The position numbers and the translations under genes are program-made. Source: CAYVUI01 sp964454745 (GTDB lineage Bacteria; Planctomycetota; Phycisphaerae; Sedimentisphaerales; Anaerohalosphaeraceae). Taken from it: a DNA stretch of 35,536 bases. A model generated the notes under the pieces. It did not search any database and was not told the origin of the DNA. It saw only the letters and a list, made by a program, of their open reading frames with translations. Shown piece by piece: positions 31,615 through 35,536 of the stretch (positions within the stretch are counted from its first letter, which is position 1; every line of letters begins with the position of its first letter). The stretch is from assembly GCA_964454745.1 (NCBI GenBank), contig CAYVUI010000035.1:1-35536 (forward strand), in the 5' to 3' direction.

Positions 31615-32018
31615 GTTCGTGTTTCCTTACAATCGCATACCGCTACTTCAAAAGCCGGCATTTCATTTCTTAAAAGGCTTTTTACGATGCAGTCCGTTGC
31701 AGGAATCTTTCTGCCCCCATCCCTGGGAAAGACGTTATTGTATCTAACACCTGCTTACAGGTCAATTAAATTTAAAAGAGTCCGATAAATACAAATTAAT
31801 TCGCTGAAATCAAGCCCCCGGGGGATAAAAATACCCAAATTTTATAAAAATATTTATCGTAAGGGCGTTTTTGAGCAGGAAACGGGGATTCTCATTTTTG
31901 CGCATAAGAAAAGGGTCGTGCCTGAACAGCTTGCGACCCTTCCGTGGTTTTTTCCGGATACAATACCCGAATCGCCTGGGAAACCGGTTTTAAATCGATC
32001 TCCCGAATCCGTGGATTT
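31615..32018. other. Intergenic region without a gene
   Basis: About 400 AT-rich bases. The left part must hold the promoter of the 3D-domain gene; at the right is a terminator for the PEP-CTERM gene (31,911-31,941). I see nothing else that stands out. Confidence 0.5.
31911..31941 (-). terminator. Hairpin terminator downstream of the PEP-CTERM gene
   Basis: AAGGGTCG (31,911-31,918) pairs with CGACCCTT (31,934-31,941) around a 15-nt loop. Read on the minus strand, the stem is followed by TTCTTATG, a modest T tract. Confidence 0.55.
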
Positions 32019-32561
32019 TTAACTCTGACGTTTTTTACGAATCCACAGACTGCCAAGACCTAAGGCGATGATCGATGCAGGTTCGGGAATCCCGACCTCA
32101 TGCAAAATGATTGTCGCCTGTTCATCCCGGATGTAACTGATGGTCTGAAGCTGACCGCCGATTACACCTGTGATGTCGCCGAAGACGTCATCGATGGCAC
32201 CGTATTCATCAAAGGTACCGTAGATGTTGACCACGCTGTCGCACGCGGCGACGAGCTGGGCCACAGCGCCTCCGGAGATGTTGATCAGGGCATCATCGTA
32301 GCTGTTGATCTTGTTGACCTGTCCGTCCGAGATGTCGAACTGGCTGGTCTCGAAGACATACGCAGTTGAGATGATGGCTGCCTGATCGTCCATGAGCACC
32401 AGGCTGTCAAGACTGGCGTACATGTTACCGTTGTTTCCGGCAGGTACGACGTGAGGTCCGCCGCCTTCGAGTACGAGAGTGCCCCACGCGTTGGAAACCG
32501 TGAGGACCAGTACTGCCAGCAGCATTGCCCACTTGACTGAGTTACTACTTCTTCTTTCCAT
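32019..32561 (-). CDS. PEP-CTERM sorted surface protein
   Basis: Secreted protein of 180 residues from the ATG at 32,561. It has a signal peptide (MERRSSNSVKWAMLLAVLVL then TVSNAWG) and a classic PEP-CTERM tail: VGIPEPASIIALGLGSLWIR with KKRQS. The tail is the sorting signal read by an exosortase, which cleaves and probably attaches the protein to an exported matrix or surface. The middle is low in charge and strand-rich (YASLDSLVLMDDQAAIIST, INISGGAVAQLVAACDSVVN), as in short beta-helix or adhesin-like segments. No exosortase is in the window. It lies behind an unusually long, repeat-rich upstream region. Confidence 0.85.
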   Translation of the reverse strand: MERRSSNSVKWAMLLAVLVLTVSNAWGTLVLEGGGPHVVPAGNNGNMYASLDSLVLMDDQAAIISTAYVFETSQFDISDGQVNKINSYDDALINISGGAVAQLVAACDSVVNIYGTFDEYGAIDDVFGDITGVIGGQLQTISYIRDEQATIILHEVGIPEPASIIALGLGSLWIRKKRQS

Positions 32562-33211
32562 TACCCAAATCTCCGAATCCACATATCACTGATTCAGTTT
32601 TTCCTTTTTTGCCCGAAGGCCGAAAAGGTTACAGCGGCGCAGACACACTCTGCGTGCTGTTTTGGGCAATACAGAAACGAGTGACACATTTGCTGTATTA
32701 CCGGTTTTGGAAAAAAGCAGACGACACAAAACGCTGTGACAAACCGCCTGCCCGACTTCATTTCCTCACCGGTACGTTTTTCTACATTCCAATCTGTGAG
32801 TGGGTAAGCGTACAACTTTTCCCGCTTACAGGACACGGAAACCCGTGTGGAACGAAAACGCGGTTACGATACTTGAACTTATTTCATCACAATCGAAATC
32901 AGTTCATTTGAAGCGGATGACACTTTCGCTTCGGCACAAAAAACGTTACAAAAAACACTACAAAAAAACGCTGTTACACAAAAAACACTTACACAAAAAA
33001 CACACACTGCATTACGATTATACGCTGTTTCAGTAACGTTTTCCTCACACCCCAGTTTGATAAGAACATTAAAACACAAGAATGGAAAAAAGTCAAGAGA
33101 AATTCCGATAATAATTCGTTTTTTCTTTTGCGAGTTGGTAAAATGTCCGGCGAGTCGTCCCGTTTGGGTGAACAGGAAAATAATCACAGTATCGATTTTT
33201 GAGGAGTTATC
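32562..33211. other. Long repeat-rich intergenic region between PEP-CTERM and nuclease-fold genes
   Basis: About 650 bp between divergent genes. Open frames on both strands here translate to low-complexity or implausible proteins (for example a run of HKK/YKK repeats at about 32,930-33,010), so I regard it as non-coding. The notable element is an inverted repeat enclosing degenerate TTACACAAAAAACAC repeats, listed separately. Confidence 0.55.
32940..33042. repeat. AAAACGTTAC/GTAACGTTTT inverted repeat enclosing TTACACAAAAAACAC repeats
   Basis: A perfect 10-bp inverted repeat (32,940-32,949 and 33,033-33,042) encloses 83 bp. Inside are four imperfect copies of TTACA(CA)AAAAAACAC beginning at 32,946, 32,958, 32,974 and 32,989, all in the same orientation. 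The A-tracts recur every 12-16 bp. This could be a binding platform, a bent-DNA element or the trace of a small mobile repeat. Confidence 0.55.
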
Positions 33212-33964
33212 ATGGGTAATTGTAAAAATGTATGGTTTGTAGCGATTGCAGGGGCTGTACTGCTTTTCGGTATTTCTTTTGCTGATTCCGGCGGCGATTA
33301 CGGGGATGTGCTGGTCGATGAAGTTTTGGCAGTGGAGGACGATTATACGCTGCGTTGTACGATTGGCCAGTGGCCGGCGGTGATCGGGGAGGATATCCCG
33401 GTGCGGATCGACGGCGTAGAGAGCCTTGGGATTTATGATATCCACCCCCAGCGTCTTGCAGAGGTCAAGGAGCACATTGGCTTGTTTCTCGATCAGCAGG
33501 TCGGCCAGGCGGAGGTGGTGGTTTTACGCGGGATTCGGAGGGGGGAGGATTTCCGGCTGGTTGCGCGGGTGGAGGTCGATGGTGTGGATTTGGCAAAGCT
33601 GCTTGTTGCCGAGCGGCTGGCGCGAAAAGGCAGCGTGCGGGAGGATCAAGAGCCGGCCCGGGAAGTTGAAGCGCCCGGGCAGGAGCAGGAAGAAAGGGAG
33701 GATTCAAAGCCGGCGCAGGTGAGCCCGCTCCAGCAGCCGCAGGAGGCCTCCCCCGTTGAGCAAGAGCGGGAAACCTCATCTCCGGAGCCGACACAGCCGG
33801 GCCAGGAGCAGGTTGAATATGTGGCGTCAAAATCAAGCCGGATTTTCCATCGGAGTGATTGTTCGTATGCCCGGACGATCGACGAGAAGAACCGGGTGCA
33901 TTTTCAATCTCGCCAGGAGGCGATTGACAGCGGTCGGCGGCCGTGCCGGAAATGCGAGCCCTGA
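33212..33964 (+). CDS. Secreted SNase-like protein with C-terminal Ada-type zinc-binding motif
   Basis: Protein of 250 residues with a signal peptide (VWFVAIAGAVLLFGISFADS). Residues about 28-140 resemble a staphylococcal-nuclease (OB-fold) domain: DEVLAVEDDYTLRCTI, IPVRIDGVESLGIYD and VEVDGVDLAKLLVAERLARK. A linker of about 65 residues rich in Glu, Pro and Gln follows. The C-terminal 40 residues (VASKSSRIFHRSDCSYARTI, ending RRPCRKCEP) match the small Cys-His zinc module that often follows nuclease domains. I do not see the full set of nuclease catalytic arginines, so activity is uncertain. GAGGAG precedes the ATG. Confidence 0.78.
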   Translation: MGNCKNVWFVAIAGAVLLFGISFADSGGDYGDVLVDEVLAVEDDYTLRCTIGQWPAVIGEDIPVRIDGVESLGIYDIHPQRLAEVKEHIGLFLDQQVGQAEVVVLRGIRRGEDFRLVARVEVDGVDLAKLLVAERLARKGSVREDQEPAREVEAPGQEQEEREDSKPAQVSPLQQPQEASPVEQERETSSPEPTQPGQEQVEYVASKSSRIFHRSDCSYARTIDEKNRVHFQSRQEAIDSGRRPCRKCEP

Positions 33965-33978
33965 GTTCCGCGCAGCAA

Positions 33979-34007
33979 AAAGGCCCGCTGTGAGAGAACG
34001 GGCCTTT
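33979..34007. terminator. Terminator between convergent genes
   Basis: AAAGGCCCG (33,979-33,987) pairs with CGGGCCTTT (33,999-34,007) around an 11-nt loop, in the 75-bp gap between the SNase-like gene and the convergent LTXXQ-type gene. T and A tails on the two sides suggest use in both directions. Confidence 0.7.
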
Positions 34008-34039
34008 GTACTAAGGAGGTACATGTATACGGTTCCGAA

Positions 34040-34672
34040 TTATTCTTCAGGTGTTTGTTCGCCTTCGGGCCGGGGGCCTCTGCGACGCTGACCGGCCTCG
34101 GGGCCGAAGCCTTCGCCTGAGCGGGGGCCGGCGTGCCTTTGACGCATCTGCATGCGCTGGCTGAATTCGGCGAGCTGAGCTTTCTGTTCCTCGGTCAGCA
34201 CTTCATTGATCTGTGCGAAGAGCTGGGCCTTTTCGATGCTGCTTGTCAGGGTGTAGTCAGAGATTTCGCCTGCGATTTCGGTTACCGTGACGACGTCCCC
34301 GGCGTGGATGGCGGCGTTGAGCTGCTTTTTCAGATCGGACATGGCTTCCCACTGTGCCTTGAGTTCTTCAGGATCGGGAACGGGGATCGCTTCAAGGGCG
34401 GCGACCTGCTCTTCGGTCAGTTCGAGGCGCTGGGCCATGTGGATGATCATTTCCACGGGATTGCCGCGCTGAGGCCTGGGGCGCTCGCCGCGGAATTCTT
34501 CCCGCCGGCCCTGCTCGGCGAAACCCTGCTGAGCCTGGATGCCCCCGTCGCGGTTTAGCCGGGCCTGGGCACGGCTGTTGGTATTGGGCCGGGCCATCGC
34601 GATATTGATCAGGACGCTTAAAACAAGGGATACTACGATTGCGAAAGACAGGATTTTCAGTTTGTGTTTCAT
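34040..34672 (-). CDS. LTXXQ/Spy-like periplasmic protein
   Basis: Protein of 210 residues from the ATG at 34,672, chosen because AAAGGA lies 7-8 nt before it (the frame is open to 34,711). It has a signal peptide (MKHKLKILSFAIVVSLVLSV) and two copies of the LTEEQ motif: RLELTEEQVAALEAIPV and NEVLTEEQKAQLAEFSQRMQ, as in Spy/CpxP-type and zinc-resistance-type periplasmic proteins. Arginine/proline/glycine-rich segments flank the helical core at both ends (RREEFRGERPRPQRG; GQRRRGPRPEGEQ). Spy-like proteins act as chaperones or metal-stress sensors; this assignment is by motif only. Confidence 0.75.
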   Translation of the reverse strand: MKHKLKILSFAIVVSLVLSVLINIAMARPNTNSRAQARLNRDGGIQAQQGFAEQGRREEFRGERPRPQRGNPVEMIIHMAQRLELTEEQVAALEAIPVPDPEELKAQWEAMSDLKKQLNAAIHAGDVVTVTEIAGEISDYTLTSSIEKAQLFAQINEVLTEEQKAQLAEFSQRMQMRQRHAGPRSGEGFGPEAGQRRRGPRPEGEQTPEE

Positions 34673-34785
34673 GACATTTCCTTTCGTTTGAGTGTTTTGT
34701 TTTTTTTGCATTTCATTGAGCTTTCACCCGGTCAGACGAGTTGGAAAGGGATTCTATTGCAGTTTTGGCTGAAAAAATTTAAATA

Positions 34786-34824
34786 ATCATTTGCGAAAAT
34801 ATTTGTGATCATTTATGAAATATT
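34786..34824. promoter_or_regulatory. Direct repeat ATCATTT-N2-GAAA(A)TATT
   Basis: ATCATTTGCGAAAATATT (34,786-34,803) recurs as ATCATTTATGAAATATT (34,808-34,824), 22 bp apart (about two helical turns). It lies between the divergent LTXXQ-type gene and the methylase gene and could be an operator for either. Confidence 0.4.
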
Positions 34825-34889
34825 CTATGCATACCGAGCGTCTAAACCATAATTGTGTACAAGCGGGGGGCAGGCAGGGAAAGCTGTCA

Positions 34890-35536
34890 ATGGAGGTTAT
34901 TTCCGCTGGCAGGATCCCCGCGACAGAGGGGATCAAATATGCCGGGTCCAAGCTTCGATTGCTTCCATCTATTTTGGAGCTGATTCATAAAGTTCGGGCC
35001 AAAAGCGTTTTTGACGGTTTTGCCGGGAGTACGCGGGTTTCGCAGGCATTGGCGAAACTGGGCTGCCGGGTGATCTGTAATGATGTGGCGGCGTGGTCGA
35101 AAGTATTTGGGACGTGCTATCTATTGAACGAGCAGCCGCGGGCGTATTACCGGGAGCTGATCGAGCACCTCAATCACACCACGCCGGTGGATGGATGGTT
35201 TACCAGGCATTACGGCGGTCGGGCGGAGGATGGGTTTTCCGTTGGAAGCGACGGGCTCAAGAAGCCCTGGCAGATGCACAATGCCCGCAAGCTTGACGGG
35301 ATTCGCGAGGAGATCGAACGGCTGGAGCTTGGGCAAGTGGAGAGAGCCGTTGCGCTTAGCAGCTTGATGCTGGCCCTGGACCAGGTGGATAACACGCTGG
35401 GGCATTTTGTTTCCTATCTGAATAAGTGGTCCGCCCGTTCCTACAAGGAGCTGGTTCTCAAGGTTCCTATGCTGTTTGACCATGACGGGGGGCATGAAGT
35501 GTATCAGCAGGATATCTTTGACGAGGCCGGGCATGT
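34890..35536 (+). CDS. DNA adenine methylase (D12/COG3392 type), partial at window edge
   Basis: The open frame runs off the window, so only the first 215 codons are seen. The N-terminus IKYAGSKLRLLPSILELIHK and SVFDGFAGSTRVSQALAKLG form the AdoMet-binding FxGxG-type region (motif I); RVICNDVAAWSKVFGTCYLL follows. This matches N6-adenine methyltransferases of the D12 class, often with restriction systems. The catalytic DPPY motif would lie beyond the edge. The ATG at 34,890 is preceded by AGGGAAAG; an in-frame ATG at 34,827 is an alternative. Confidence 0.87.
   Translation, partial: MEVISAGRIPATEGIKYAGSKLRLLPSILELIHKVRAKSVFDGFAGSTRVSQALAKLGCRVICNDVAAWSKVFGTCYLLNEQPRAYYRELIEHLNHTTPVDGWFTRHYGGRAEDGFSVGSDGLKKPWQMHNARKLDGIREEIERLELGQVERAVALSSLMLALDQVDNTLGHFVSYLNKWSARSYKELVLKVPMLFDHDGGHEVYQQDIFDEAGH

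Noticed and set aside
32800..33036. Plus-strand frame with HKK/YKK repeats
   Set aside because: The lysine/histidine repeats come from the TTACACAAAAAACAC DNA repeats. There is no ribosome site or plausible fold.
32940..33042. Possible CRISPR array
   Set aside because: The repeats are short, imperfect, unevenly spaced (12-16 bp) and have no spacers or cas genes.

Overview
The window looks like a contig from a Planctomycetota bacterium, tentatively class Phycisphaerae. The clues are a Tat-exported sulfatase, a small PEP-CTERM protein, Gram-negative envelope proteins (lipoproteins, LolA-like protein, beta-barrel protein) and sigma-54 regulation. Placement rests on gene content only. Two runs of 10 N show it is a draft assembly, and at least one of them is a scaffolding error inside queE.

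Layout. 1-480: non-coding DNA with two copies of a degenerate repeat. 483-8340: a sigma-54 activator with a cysteine-bearing PAS domain, then a -24/-12 promoter and a co-directional operon: small lipoprotein, thioredoxin, DUF302 membrane protein, MMPL/RND exporter, DUF2892 protein, LolA-like periplasmic protein and outer-membrane beta-barrel. The operon ends in a terminator against convergent greA. 9,200-11,430 (minus): DUF362 protein, lipoprotein and PilZ protein. 11,850-15,690 (plus): a cytosolic NtrB/NtrC-type two-component pair and an MscS channel. 15,690-20,600 (minus): GT-C membrane glycosyltransferase, an AT-rich orphan, a sulfatase and a flavodoxin-fold reductase. 20,800-23,930: a Tat-type aldo/keto reductase crossing an assembly gap, an AbiE toxin-antitoxin pair with a duplicated operator module, and tRNA-Leu(GAG). 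24,010-26,000: queuosine precursor genes queE-queC (minus) diverging from queF (plus). 26,000-28,210: zinc-ribbon protein and a two-gene ABC-2 exporter. 28,230-31,620: TIGR04076 protein, pterin carbinolamine dehydratase, metallophosphoesterase, DAHP synthase and 3D-domain protein. 32,000-35,536: PEP-CTERM protein, a long repeat-rich intergenic region, a nuclease-fold/Ada-like zinc protein, an LTXXQ-type periplasmic protein and a DNA adenine methylase cut by the window edge.

The most interesting unit is 483-8340. A dedicated activator sits directly upstream of a recognisable sigma-54 promoter, followed by genes that together could span inner membrane, periplasm and outer membrane, with thiol/redox proteins (thioredoxin, DUF302, DUF2892) in the same transcript. 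Three cysteines in the PAS domain resemble the arrangement in the polysulfide sensor FisR. My working hypothesis is a reactive-sulfur- or redox-induced envelope export system; this is inference. The AbiE locus with two equal 58-bp operator modules is the second notable element.
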